Positions 1 to 10,628 of a DNA stretch of 64,000 nt are shown piece by piece. Both the position numbers and the translations under genes were made by a program. Numbering within the stretch: the first letter of the stretch is position 1; every line of letters begins with the position of its first letter. The stretch is from Lunularia cruciata. Taxonomy: Eukaryota > Streptophyta > Marchantiopsida > Lunulariales > Lunulariaceae. The notes under the pieces were generated by a model. That model saw nothing but the letters and a program-made list of their open reading frames with translations, was not told the DNA's origin and searched no databases. The stretch covers positions 26,412,001 through 26,476,000 of the forward strand of contig OX419757.1 in the NCBI GenBank assembly GCA_948567375.1, read 5' to 3'.

Positions 1-317
1 CTTCATGGCAGGGCCTACCATCACTTGCACCGTCCGCACCGTTGGGTGTGCCGTCACTAGGACCGTTGGGAGGAGACCTAGGTCAAAATCAGGGGTATAC
101 CTTGGGAGTGCAGCTCCAGAGAGCTCACTTCTCTGATGTTGAGCCTTCGAGTTCCTGGCTAGAGTGGACAGAAAGCCGGCAAGCGTCACCTAGAGTCTCT
201 TAGCTAGAGTGGGTGTGGCTTGACTGTAATCAATGCCCTATTGTTAGCAAGTTGTGAAGATCAGATCAAGTGTTGATATGAGTTTGATTGATTTGAGTAG
301 TAAACGCTCTGATTACA
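1..317 (+). mobile_element. Element P, 5' LTR (3' portion, cut by window start)
   Basis: This stretch aligns with few mismatches to 5747-6062 (for example the shared block from caccatcacttgcaccg to gtggcttgactgtaatca), which is the 3' LTR of the same element. Only the 3' part of the LTR lies in the window. The sequence after it, around 313-323 (ttacatcagag), weakly resembles an initiator-Met primer site (TGGTATCAGAG), so the LTR end is uncertain by a few bases. Confidence 0.75.
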
Positions 318-986
318 TCAGAGAAGTGAGTCAGGGGGAAATTGGGTGTAGGAACTACGAGTGTTGGTGGTATCTCCAAGCTCGGTGGATTGTGGTGTCT
401 CAATCGAGTAGTTTAGATTTCCCTGAGAGAGTGTGTGTGCGGAAGTGCTGGAAAAATTTGGAGCCAAGGAAGAAGCAATTTTCAAGCGGTAGTTGTGATT
501 TTGAGCTCAGGACCAATTTGTTACGAGTTGAGATCAAACTGAAATTGAAGGTGGAGTTGGGAGCAGATTCTCATGAATTAAAGATTGGATGAAACTGATT
601 TTTCCAATTTGGCTCAAGTGAAGAGTTAGTTGAGGATTTAGTAGTCAGCCATTTTTAGAGATTTATGTCAGATTTACGTCAGATTTTGTGAAGGAGTTAC
701 GTCAAATTTTGGCAAAAAGAACTTGAAACCAATCCTCGGTGATCCTTGTAGCTTAGGAAGTAGATAGGTACTCCAATTATGTCAAATGCCAAATGGTGGT
801 AGAGTCAGTCCTATGTTGATTCATGAGATGGAGGGTTATTGTTTTGCATTCTTGTGATTGGACCTCCTCCATTCTTTGCTTCTTGTTTGTGTGAGGTTGC
901 CTTTTGGGATCTATGCGCATTATTCTTCTTCCTTCCCTTGCTTCTCTGCTTCCTTATTGATCCAATAAGGACGCAAGGTACATTTA
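318..986. other. Unassigned leader or junk between P LTR and M gag
   Basis: No coding similarity is visible in either direction. It should hold the untranslated leader of element P at its left and the truncated end of the minus-strand element M at its right. P gag, protease and reverse transcriptase are absent, so a deletion must have joined the two elements somewhere here. An open frame at 254-592 starts inside the LTR and shows no family features. Confidence 0.5.
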
Positions 987-2067
987 CTAGTGATCTTCAT
1001 TTTTTGAAGTGATTTCCACCTCCTCCTCTTCAATGTGCCTTTCCATGTTGTTCAAAGATCGCCTATACAAAGGCCAAGGGCCTTTAGGGAAACGAGTGCG
1101 ACAATTGGTAGATATGTGACCAATACGGCCATAATTGTAACAACGGTGTTGTTCTCCTTGAGTCCCTTCTCCTTGTGGGACTCCATCTCTTTGTTCTTCT
1201 ACCCATCCCTGCTCCCCTTGAAGCGGTTGTGCTCCTCGATCCTGGAATCGAAGGTTGACCAATTCCATTGGTATTGGTCCACCCATGTGTGGCATTTCTG
1301 CGCGATAATGTTGAAGTGGAACTACTCCTTCACTTCCACCTAATCTCCTACTATTCTCTACGCACAAGCAATGCCTTCAAATACCGTGCAAGGATTTTGC
1401 ACCATGACTTCTTGGTGAATCCGATCTTTCAACCCTTGTTTGAAATTGTCGAGAGCCTCTGTTGGACTCATGTCGGTAATTAAGACTTGGAGATCCAAAA
1501 ATGCCTCCACATACTCTTGTATGCTGTTCTTTTGTCTCAATCCCCATAGTCGGGTTCAAGCCATCTGCACAGAATCCACTGATTGGAAATTCTTCAGCAG
1601 TCCTTCTTGCATTGCTGTCCATGTGACCTCTCTTCTCTCTGCCAACATGGATCATTCCCAAGCATCATACCATGTGAGGGCTTTATCGGTCAAGTACCCA
1701 CATGGAAACACGCCTACAGCATGCTCTATGATCTCTGTTGAGAACAATCGGAAATATCGATTCATTCTCGAGATCCAATTCTCCACTACTCCCATCGTAC
1801 GCTACCCCTTGTAAGGCTCAATGTTGCAGGTCTTCATCCGGAGTAGCAATGTGGCTTCATTGTTGATAGGGTTCGTAGGCACGAGTGCCTCTCTAAGTAC
1901 TTTAGTCGCAGGTACTCGGTTTTGAGACGGCTCTTCTTCTTGATGGCTTGATCGTTCCTAAGGATTTGCACTTGACTTTGTAATGTCTCCATGGTCATTT
2001 TAATCTCTCAAAATTCATTCAACGTCCCTTGCATTCCTTGCACCAGCTCTTGCAATTGCGGATCCAT
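987..2067 (-). pseudogene. Element M gag (broken)
   Basis: Read on the minus strand from the ATG at 2067, the protein begins with a coiled region (MDPQLQELVQGMQ), then a capsid-like retrotransposon gag segment. Visible pieces are ENWISRMNRYFRLF, ALTWYDAWE, SIQEYVEAFLDLQ and TEALDNFKQGLKDR. It ends with a basic, glutamine-rich stretch and one zinc knuckle near 1080-1150. The knuckle reads CYNYGRIGHISTNC, so the second zinc-binding Cys is Tyr (TGT to TAT). Several frameshifts and stops separate the pieces. Gag would form the virus-like particle and bind genomic RNA. The gag sequence together with the initiator-Met-like primer site suggests a chromovirus-type Ty3/gypsy element, which is inference. 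No pol of this element is present. Confidence 0.7.
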
Positions 2068-2672
2068 GGTTCTTGCAACACTCAATTGCTAATGTCTACT
2101 TCAATACAAAGTCAATATAATCACTATGGAAGGCGCACAAACCATCGGAACTACCATTGGGACCTTACAAGCTATCACTCGTTGATAATACTCCTCACCA
2201 AAATTCCTAACCACAAAATCTCTAAACATCACTTGCGGCCTCACTACATAACAAATTTCTACTTGAGTATTGAAAGGGAGAGGAATTGGGACATTCATAT
2301 CCATATTATCATAATAGAATGTAGATTGTCAAATCCCACTCTCTGTCATATATCACCACAGGTAGAATTTTCGAGTTTGGTGAGTTCATCACTCTGTCCA
2401 TGAATTCCTGCACCAAAGTGATAAACTAGCGATACCCTCATCTGCTCACACTGAATGTACATAACCTTGATGTAGAATGGGTTTGAGAATGGAAAGCTAG
2501 GTGCTAGAAATTGTCCTCCCGGTGTATCCATCCCATCCGCTCTCTGAAGTCCTTCCTAAGTCTAGCGATTACTCTATGTTTCTCCACCTCAAATTACTCA
2601 GTTTCAGTAGTTCGTGTTATTCCAAGAGGGGTGATCCACTCTCTTGGACTAGAACACTTGCTCAGATACCAT
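2068..2672 (-). other. Element M untranslated leader with primer binding site
   Basis: This lies between the M LTR and gag. Directly next to the LTR, 2660-2671 read on the minus strand is TGGTATCTGAGC. That differs by one base from the initiator-Met primer site TGGTATCAGAGC used by many Ty3/gypsy and Ty1/copia elements. The rest shows no recognisable coding sequence; the short open frames here have no family features. Confidence 0.65.
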
Positions 2673-3406
2673 TGTAATACTTCGAGGACAAGAGAAGAGA
2701 GAAAACACAAATTGCACACTCAAACATTCGATGCCCCAAGGGAACACCTTCTCTTTATTATATAGACAAAGAGGATCTCCTCCAAGGAAGCTCCACCATA
2801 GGATTAGGGACATAGATAGGTGACATGTCAGCAAGCTCCACCCTTGGATTACTTACTTGGATGGGTGACATGTCTGGTCTAGGTCCTATCTGGTTGGTCA
2901 AACAAGCTTTGACCAAAAGGAATCTTTTAGGGAATCTTCCTATAGGAATCTTAGAATCACATGAGTAAGGTACCATTGGAAAGCTCTTGATGAGACAAAG
3001 CCAAAATTTCCTTTGATTTGGGGGGAGGGGGGGGGGCTTATGCACATTTTTGAGGCCTAATTCATCCGTTTAGGCCTCCGAAATTGCCTTCAAAGATTTC
3101 AAGCATATTTTGGTTCCTACTCTATTAGTAGAAGTCAACTTTTGGTGATACCTCTTTCTGATCTGTTTAGTCCATCATGTGTAACATCCTTCCAGATGTT
3201 ACCAAACCAATTCTCACCTTTAAATCATATGTCTAGCTATTGGTTCTAAGGTTCTCAAGTCTATTTCGATTTTTGCCCTATTAGTAGAAGTACTCTTTTG
3301 GTGATACTTCTATCTTATCTATTTTAACCATCATGTATAACATCATTCTAGATGTTACCAGACTAAATTTCACATCTAGATCATATGGCTAGCTCTTGGT
3401 ATTACA
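2673..3406 (-). mobile_element. Element M LTR (734 bp)
   Basis: The boundaries are set by a perfect 8-bp terminal inverted repeat, TGTAATAC at 2673-2680 and GTATTACA at 3399-3406, and by the primer site abutting the left edge. To the right, 3407 onwards resumes the RNase H frame of element P (YASRSNN), so M inserted into P pol. The second LTR of M is missing, so the 5-bp target duplication cannot be checked. Inside are a tandem duplication (3097-3404) and a run of G at 3020-3036. Confidence 0.8.
3097..3404. repeat. Two-copy tandem repeat of about 155 bp inside M LTR
   Basis: The unit at about 3097-3252 and the unit at about 3255-3404 share in order tattagtagaagt, cttttggtgata, ccatcatgt, taacatc, agatgttacca and atcatatg-ctagct. 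They differ by scattered substitutions, so this is an old duplication internal to the LTR. Confidence 0.75.
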
Positions 3407-4239
3407 CCTATGCTAGTCGTTCCAATAATTCAGCGGAGGCGAAGTATAGTTCATATGAGGGAGAGTGCTTGGTAGCAATGTGGGCAGTAGCATATTTCTG
3501 ATGTTACCTATTCGGTAACCCCTTCACTCTCATCACTGATCATCAACCACTGAAGGGGTTGATGGAGTCCAACAAGCTTTCAAGGAAGCTTGCACAATGG
3601 GCTCTAATTTTATAGGAGTATGATTTCACGGTTGTTCACAGACCTAGAGTAGTGAACCGTGATGCAGATGGGTTGAGTAGAAACCCATGTCCCAGCCAGC
3701 AGGATCAGACCGGAGCACGTTGGCATGGTGAGATAGATGAGGAGATGGTGCCAAGTTGGCATGAATCTGCCTTTCTGTGTATATTTTTTGAGGCTTTGGT
3801 GGTATCTCTCTCAGCACATACAGGAGGAGTTATGGAGGTCACAGATCCAGAGAGTGAAGATATTGGTATAGTTAAGCAAGACATTCATGATGATGTCTTA
3901 GTGATGGACTATCTTTGCATTGGTGTTGTGGGTGGCACAGTTGGGGTCAAGGAGAGAGACCATGTTCTTCAGCGAGCCCGACGGTTCAGATTGGAGGGCA
4001 GACACCTTTTGCGTGTATGGGAGGATGGTAGAGTGCGAGTAGTACCACTTCCATCTCAGAGACCACAATTGGTTCGTCATGCTCACAAGGAGCTAGGACA
4101 TTTTGGAGTCAAGCGTACATATAGCTTACTCCAAAGTCATTATTGGTGGTGCGGTATGCAGACCAAGGTACAGCAGTTTGTTGCCAGATGTGTGGTTTGT
4201 GACCAAGTTAGAGCATCATTCAATCCTCCTACACAATAA
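3407..4239 (+). pseudogene. Element P pol: RNase H end and integrase zinc-binding domain
   Basis: This begins inside RNase H (YASRSNNSAEAKYSSYEGE) with the family motif TDHQPLKGLM, then the usual RNase H end (DADGLSRNPCPS) near 3655-3690. A connection follows, then the integrase N-terminal zinc domain at about 4080-4205 (HKELGHFGVKRTY, then CVVC), an HHCC arrangement. Stops at about 3499 and 3613 break the RNase H part. Pol would reverse-transcribe and integrate the element. Reverse transcriptase and everything upstream are lost to the left of element M. The frame from 3652 to 4239 is open over 195 codons, so decay here is moderate. Confidence 0.85.
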
Positions 4240-5082
4240 TTACACCTATTACCTATCATGGGATTGGGTTACCGTTGGAGTTTGGAATTTGGAATTTCTA
4301 GACCTTTATCGCTGACTGTGAGACATCATCGGTATGTTTTGGTGATGGTGGAGCACTTCTCCAAGTGGGTTGAGTTGGTGGTACTTCCTGACAAGTCTAG
4401 TGAAGGGATGGCTTACTTGTTCCTGGATCAAGTTCTTAGTCATTTTGGTGCACCAGTTGAGGTTTTGACTGATCAAGGTACAAAGTTCTTGGAGGAGTTT
4501 CAAGTCGTGTGTGACAAGGCTTTGATTGATCATTGTACTACATCTCGAGATCACCCTGAGGCAGATGGCTTAGCAAAGAGAGTGGTTCAGATGGTGAAGA
4601 GAGGATTGTGAAAGTATGGTTTGCAGAGAGGCCACTTGGGAGATTGGGATCTCCAATTACCTTGGTTGGCCATGGGCTATCGGTTCAGCCGGCAAGCCTC
4701 CTTAGCATCCTTCTCTCCGTACTTTCTACTCTATGGATGAGATCCAGATTTACCTGCAGCCATTTGTCAAGATGCTACTGTAGTTTTGGACTTGGATGAC
4801 CCAGATGTATGGATGAGCGCATGTTCCCAATGGGCAGAGATCTTTTGAAGAGTGATGCCGATGGCCTTTGAGAACTTGGCGATTGCTCAACATAGAGATA
4901 CTTTACATTGTGCTACCATTCAAGGAGGAGGTTATAGACCCTCAATCCGTCGATTTCATCTAGGAGACTATGTATATCTACAATAGACAGCACTAACATC
5001 ACTTGATGTTTCTACAAGCCGCACTATCTACCTCACGCACTCTCACTTGAGAGTGCGTGAGGTTTAACCATCTGGAGTCCTT
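4240..5082 (+). pseudogene. Element P integrase core and C-terminal region (inactive)
   Basis: The catalytic core runs from about 4300 to 4610. Recognisable parts are RYVLVMVEHFSKWVEL, LSHFGAPVEVLTDQGTKF and HPEADGLAKRVVQM. In Ty3/gypsy integrases these hold the D, D, E triad. Here the first is Glu (codon 4351-4353), the second is Asp (LTDQG), and the third is Lys (codon 4576-4578, AAG for the expected GAG). Two of three catalytic positions are therefore changed. The rest, to about 5080, is the C-terminal region in shifting frames with stops, and contains a perfect hairpin at 5031-5062. Confidence 0.85.
5031..5062. repeat. Perfect 14-bp inverted repeat with 4-base loop
   Basis: cctcacgcactctc at 5031-5044 is followed by actt and then its exact reverse complement at 5049-5062. 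It lies in the integrase C-terminal coding region of element P. Nothing marks it as a terminator; it may be a local inverted duplication or a mutation hotspot. Confidence 0.9.
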
Positions 5083-5346
5083 ATGTTGGAAGGACGTGAT
5101 GGTGTACTTTGGAAGGATCATGTGCACAATTGTGTGCCATGCCACCTCCTAAACATTGATGGTACTATGGACCCAAGCTTGGCACTTGTATGTGCAGGCT
5201 TGAGGTGTATGTTATGTGGCTCTTCTGGTGGAGCTGCTACTATGTTAGTGTGTGATAGCTATTCGAGAGGATGGCATATGGCATGTATGACTCCTCCCCT
5301 CACGGTGGTTCCTCAAGGACAATGGTTATGTCCTAGATGTACTTGA
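5083..5346 (+). CDS. Element P pol C-terminus with PHD-type zinc finger
   Basis: This is the last 87 codons of the P polyprotein, open from the Met at 5083 to TGA at 5344-5346. The frame is really the tail of integrase, so the Met is not a true start. Residues from codon 5206 follow the PHD pattern: Cys-x2-Cys (CMLC), 11 residues, Cys-x2-Tyr, WHMAC, a proline-rich spacer (TPPLTVVPQGQW), then CPRC. The fourth metal ligand is Tyr (TAT at 5260-5262) instead of Cys, one transition away. PHD fingers read histone H3 tails, so in an integrase tail this domain could steer insertion, as chromodomains do in chromoviruses. That role is inference. The identification rests on the Cys/His spacing and the Trp before the last pair. 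Confidence 0.8.
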   Translation: MLEGRDGVLWKDHVHNCVPCHLLNIDGTMDPSLALVCAGLRCMLCGSSGGAATMLVCDSYSRGWHMACMTPPLTVVPQGQWLCPRCT

Positions 5347-5513
5347 TCTATAGCTAGTTCATTCTTTATATGGTATAGATTGCAGACATGCGACTAACAA
5401 TGGGGCTCCATAGCACCCGGGCTCCTGATCTTTGCCCATCATAGGGTATACCATATACTTAGAGTAGATGGATATCTGGAGTTAGAGGTCTAACCGCCAG
5501 CTAGGGGTGCGAT
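5347..5513 (+). other. Element P 3' untranslated region and polypurine tract
   Basis: This is the short stretch between the pol stop and the 3' LTR. It ends in agctaggggtgcgat immediately before the LTR start (TGTGGCACTTTAG), a weak purine tract of the kind that primes plus-strand DNA synthesis. No gene is seen. Confidence 0.5.
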
Positions 5514-6066
5514 TGTGGCACTTTAGAGTCTATGCATGACTTATGTGTGAGTTGTACTTCTATTGTGTATGATGTTGACAGCGATGTATGTTGTGTAGCG
5601 ATGTATATACGCACGATAATTGTCATGCTATTTGTAGTGTCGCATCTAGATGCTTGGACACTAGAGTTCTAGTGATAGTAGTTAGAGGCATTTTGGCAAT
5701 TACTCATAGACTACTTTCCAACGGTCAGATTTCAGGTTTAGGGTACTGAATTTGTGGCGGGGCCCACCATCACTTGCACCGTTCACACCGTTGGGTGTGC
5801 CATCACCAGGACCGTTGGGAGGAGTCCTAGGTCAAAATCAGGGGTATATCTTGGGAATGAAGCTCCAAAGAGCTCACTTCTCTGATGTTGAGCCTTTGAG
5901 TTCTTGGCTAGAGTGGACCAAAAGCCGGCGAGCGTCACCTAGAATCTCTTAGCTAGAGTGGATGTGGCTTGACTGTAATCAGTGCCCTGTTGTTGGCAAG
6001 TTGTTCAGGATCAAATCAAGTATTGATCTGAGTTCGATTGATTCCAGTGGTAAACAATCTGATTAT
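5514..6066 (+). mobile_element. Element P 3' LTR (about 553 bp)
   Basis: It starts with TGTGGCACTTTAGAGTC. From 5747 onward it matches the partial 5' LTR at 1-317. The end is placed where a second copy of the LTR start begins (6067). LTRs carry the element promoter and polyadenylation region. Confidence 0.8.
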
Positions 6067-6172
6067 TGTGGCACTTTAGAGTCTATATATGACTTATGTG
6101 TGAGTTGTGCTTCTATTGTGTATGATGTTGACAGCGATGTATGGTGTGTAGCAATGTATATACGCATGACAT
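6067..6172 (+). mobile_element. Second, truncated P LTR start joined head-to-tail
   Basis: Bases 6067-6172 repeat 5514-5619 (TGTGGCACTTTAGAGTCTAT and onward, tatgatgttgacagcgatgta) with few differences. Similarity stops abruptly after gcatgac. The copy directly abuts the end of the preceding LTR. Confidence 0.8.
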
Positions 6173-6229
6173 CTCCTACACTAATAACTTCAACTTGTGT
6201 AGGTGTACTTCTTCTTCTTCACTTTTGCT

Positions 6230-7564
6230 TTGGCTTTTAGCATTTCATTGAGCTTTTCTACTACTCCTCCTACTTACTTTGATGTATGATCTCAAGCTCT
6301 CTCCACCTGCAACTCTTCACAATACATTCTCAATGCATCTTTGAACTCGGTTTTCAATGCTTCCTTCTCCTCCATGTATTGAGCAAGTTGGGCTTTGACA
6401 TTTATGACAAGTCCTTGCAATTGCTCTTCTTCTCTATTCCTTCTCTCTAACTCTAGCTGTTAGGCTTCATCCTTCTGCATTCCCATCAATTTCAAACTCT
6501 CCAACTCTTGCTCTATCACAATGGCAATTACATTTGAATGTATGACTTCAATACGTGCTTCATCAAATTCACCTTTCAATGTCTTGCAAGCTATCGTTTG
6601 CATACTCAGCTCTTCAGCCTGCCTCTCAAGCTTGCCTCCTTGCTTCTTGAAAGACTCTTGCAAGTTTTCAAATCTCTTTTGTTGCATTACTTCATCCACC
6701 AAAAGCGCTTCAGCTTGCTTATCTCCTTCAATTAATTTCTCCTTCAACTGCATAATCTCTTCACTTAGATACTTCACAACTTGCAGTTATTCCTTTACAT
6801 TTGGATGACCCTTCTTCATCTCTTTGTTCTTCTTCTTTAGTATCTGCAGCAATGGACAAACAATCTTAGATAAGTAGACTACTTCCCTGAAATCTTCTTC
6901 TTCTTCCTAGCTTTTGCTTTTGTCCGCTGCGTGCATTACTACTTCTTCAACCAACACCTTACTCCAAAGTCTTGATCTTTGTACCTTCAAAGTAAACTCT
7001 TCCAAGCTATTGTCTTCACCTTCCGCTTTACTCAGTCTTACTATGGCCAATTGCTCATTCTTCTTTGTTTTGGTTCCACAAGGAAACACCAATCTTGGCT
7101 CTTCTATTTCCACCATAGGCAACTCTAGACATGGAATGTCTCCTCCTTCCATGGGATCAATTACCGCATAGAACTCCCAATCGTCCTTCTCAGCCACTTC
7201 CTCCAATGGCTGCTGCACCTTGCGTTCTCCATCACTTCTACTACTCGACTCCTCACTCTACAACATGAGGCTGCTTCTTCTTCTTCCATTGAGTCGTCTG
7301 ACTTGTCCTTGGCTTCTCCTTTTGATTCTTTGCCCAACGTCAAGTCTCTCAAGATGACCTTGTGCCTTGGCACAAACCTTCTTGTTGTCTCTCTTTTGCA
7401 CTCAACAGGTTCAACCTGAGGTAAAAGTGTGCTGCAAATGGCACTAAGTAGTGTGGCAGAATAGCATATAAGGAGTCTTTGAGGAATTGATCAAAATAAA
7501 CTTCAATTTTTATCTCTTTTAGGTCCAACCATTGTAAGTTCAACCATTTCAACCAGTAGTCCAC
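6230..7564 (-). pseudogene. Remnant of a family-E U3 reading frame (class C-like)
   Basis: Minus-strand pieces in order from 7564: HYLVPFAAHFYLRLNLL, a globular-region motif shared with the other U3 frames (SPPHYIVPFAAHFYLGLNLL at about 50800); an acidic linker with PMEGGDIPCLELPM near 7150, matching CMEGGDTPCLDLPM at 43318 in the E2 LTR; then a coiled coil (EEIMQLKEKLIEGDKQ, EEVMQQKRFENLQESF, VIEQELESLKL) down to about 6300. Only the middle of the frame remains, without LTR ends, start or tail. Several frameshifts split it. No primer site or gag/pol lies nearby, so this is an isolated LTR fragment. The protein's role is unknown. Confidence 0.75.
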
Positions 7565-8785
7565 TTGAAGAGGATTACATCTCGTTCATCATGGACTAAA
7601 ATTAATGCCATAGAAATCTGGTGTGTACATCATGTTCTAAAAGGTAGATCAAGTTGAAATTGAGTACCATTAAGTATAAAAACTCAAAAAGATATCTTTC
7701 GGTCACTCCTTATTTCACCCATTCACTCTCTTATGCCAAAACTCCTCCTCAATGGTTTGTGAGGAAATAATTTACCAATTTTAATATAGAAGGTCCTTCA
7801 CTCACACTAAATACCCATTTAAATGGTATTTCACATAGAAAAATCACTCTTTACTCAGTAAATATAGTCACTTGGAAAATCTGATTTTGTTCCTTATTCC
7901 ATGCTCCAAGCTCACTAGAAAATAGATCTATTCATTTTCTTCAGTGATTTCTTGACATAGAGGTCCTCTAGACAAAATATCTCCTCCAAGATCAACAACC
8001 TATATATTAGAAATCTCAAAAAGAAGATCCCACTCTTTACTTATCAAATAGTAAAGTACTCACAAAGTCTCATTTACTTGCTATGTACTTCAACCTCATT
8101 AAGGAATGTTTGTCTTCCTTCTTCCAAGCCACTTTTTATATATCTCAATAAACTAACCTTAATTAGTGCTTTGGTAGCTCTAAAATGTCCACACTTCCAT
8201 TATATTACACTAAGTAAGGAAATTTAATGGACATGTGTTTTGCTTTGCTTGCCTCCATATGGCAGCTTCCAAATATATTCCCTAGTAGGACCTTTACTTA
8301 ATTGAAATTATAATATTCCAATGTCAAGTCATATCTACCTACATTCTTTTCAAAAGATCACTAGACTTTGTCAAGCCAATAAGATTTTGAAATCTATTCA
8401 TTTTAAGTCAATTTAAAGATACCAAATCCAAGTCATAATCCAATATAGTTTAACATCAAATCATTTCACAATACCATTCTAATATAATCTTATTTAAAGT
8501 TGACTAGGGTGCTACATTGAGTATATGATTATTAAAGATTGAATCTAATATTTATTTTAGTCATACTAACTTAGTTAGAGATACCTATAACTTACTTATC
8601 ACTAAAATTAACTAGTTGTACCAAACTTGGAACCACCAAAATATTATTATGGCTTATAGGATGTTACATTCATGCCAAAATTAAGTCTTCACTCTATCCT
8701 TAGAGTGAAGTATCACTTCCTTTGATAAAAGGTGAATTTTTTCTTCTACATGCTTATTTAAATTTAGCTTTTATGATGTTACAAT
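7565..8785. other. AT-rich stretch without recognisable gene
   Basis: No frame of meaningful length or family similarity is visible on either strand. Short repeated words such as atgttacatt/gatgttacaatt occur. A perfect 10-bp hairpin lies at 8687-8710. It may be heavily decayed repeat or ancient non-coding DNA, and is the least mobile-element-like part of the window. Confidence 0.6.
8687..8710. repeat. 10-bp inverted repeat with 4-base loop
   Basis: cttcactcta (8687-8696), tcct, then tagagtgaag (8701-8710), an exact reverse complement. The context is AT-rich and non-coding. Confidence 0.85.
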
Positions 8786-10124
8786 TGTAGTGATCACTTT
8801 TTGCAGAAAAGCTTTTTTTTGGAGGTTTAGTTTTATGTTCTTTTCTTAAGCTTATGCTAAGGTGTAGGGTTACCAAGGCTAAAAAGTGGTTTTATACCAC
8901 TTGCTCTTGGAACACACAAGTAAGAAGAATGAGCACAAAGAAGGAAGTGCACATATATGGAAGAAATGAATTTGAAGAAGGTGAGCCGGAGAAAAGTCTA
9001 TGCCAGAGAGATACAAGAACAAAGACCGATGCCATTGCCAACCTTCAGCCCAATGACCTTCACCCTAAAAGAAATTTGGCTCCAAAGGAAGTACAATCAT
9101 TTGAATGGGCGGCCATTTAGATACCACCATTGAGAACTATTGGCATGCACAAAAGAAGTTGCATATGTGGATTGAGAATACTCAACCATGACTCAAGTCA
9201 ATGAAGATGGGTAACAAGCACACTAAGCTTTAAAATCATTGCCTTATTAGCAGTCCTTCACATTATGCATATCAAAGTTAATGATGAGTCCAGAGCAATA
9301 TGGAGCAGCCCCACCTTTGGTGTTGAGTTTTCATAGGACTTCACAATAGAAACTTCCCTATACTTTTGTACAAGAGATCAAGAGTAATATGATGAGAAGA
9401 GGTAACATGGTAAGATCACCAAGGCAGCCTAAGAAAGTGCTTAAAATAATTCTCATACTATTGGTGATAATAATTTAGGCATTGAATTATATAGCATACA
9501 TAATTGGTAGTAAGAAATTAGGCTTCTTGCTATAGAATTGGGAATTTAGCCACCTAGTATGATCCAAAAATAAGAGAAAATAGGGATCCTAGTAGTGGCA
9601 ACCTTTGAGGAAACTTGTTTGCCTAAATTAAGGAGAAATAGAGAGATGTCCTTGACTTAGAAAAATTTCCCCCTAGGAATGATGGAGATCCAATGGAATC
9701 AACCAAACAAGAACTTGGAGAAGGTTTTGAAGGACTACTTCAATGAACAAAGACTAATAATGGATGGAAGGTAGGAAATAACTATGACCCCGCTCAAAGA
9801 GTTGTTGTCAAGGTGGTCATGAAGTTATTCACGTTAAAGAGGAAACTTTACCTCAACTCTAGCCAAGCAATCTTCTTTGAGTTCATGTACAAAGGGCAAC
9901 CGGTGATTTGGATGCGCATGTTCTACACTTTGATCCAAGACATGTGTGGAGATATAAACAAGGATGGAGGAGTGCCACATTTGTGTTACATTTCTATATG
10001 GGAAAGAATTGCCTTACCATGGAAGAACTTTTTTTCCAAGTCACTTCCATCCAAAAGGATACTTTTAGTCATAGCCAAAGAGGAGTGCAATGTATCAAAA
10101 GTATATATTGGCTGATGAAGAGTA
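8786..10124 (+). mobile_element. Old family-E LTR, segment 1 of 3
   Basis: The start at 8786 (tgtagtgatcactttttgcag) aligns loosely with other family-E LTR starts (TGTGGTACCCACATTTTTG). The U3 frame is recognisable from about 9740: NNGWKVGNNYDPAQRVVVKV corresponds to KNGYKVESYKDPVKRVIVSA in the LTR at 48155-51930, followed by SSQAIFFEFMYKGQPVIW against MKHQAVFFHKLFAREPTNW. The frame reaches YILADEE at 10124 and continues at 26616. A solo LTR and then other elements interrupt it. It is the most diverged copy and forms the base layer of the nested stack. Confidence 0.7.
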
Positions 10125-10628
10125 TGTGGTGCCCATATTTTTCATTTTGGACAAGTTTTCAAGAAGAAGTGTCTTGCTTAAACCAAATTGAAACCAAATG
10201 GAGAAGAAATGAGGAGAAACCTATGTTTTGATCAAACCAAGGAAGTAGACTTCATGTAAGAGGAAGAAGGACTTGGATTGGATCAGCCCCAAAGGAGTGT
10301 AGACACAAAGGAGTGCAGACCCAAAGGAGGAATGGAAGGTTGCAGGTCAGGATTACTACGGGGGCCATATCTCAATGATGAAAAGTCCAATCATACGTGC
10401 CATATCTCGTTAGAAGCATCTCGTTCAGGGCTTTCCATTGTCATTGAGTTTAGAGGTCTGTAGCAGAAGTTATAAGCATTTGAAATTTTTGCAGTAGATG
10501 TATAGAGTATTTGAGTGTCTTTGGGTCCATAGTACTTTGGGTCTATGTTCTTCGGGTCTCTACAACTTTGGGTTAGAAGCTTCTTTTCCTTAGGACAAAG
10601 GTGACTAAATCCAAGGTAGTCGGACTTT

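Noticed and set aside
254-592. 112-codon open frame
   Set aside because: It crosses the P LTR end into unassigned sequence, with no similarity and a composition like its surroundings.
2758-3045. 95-codon minus frame in M LTR
   Set aside because: It lies wholly inside the LTR and includes translation of the G/C run. No family features.
8854-9120. 88-codon open frame at the start of the old LTR
   Set aside because: It lies in the LTR leader region and does not match the U3 protein or any known family.
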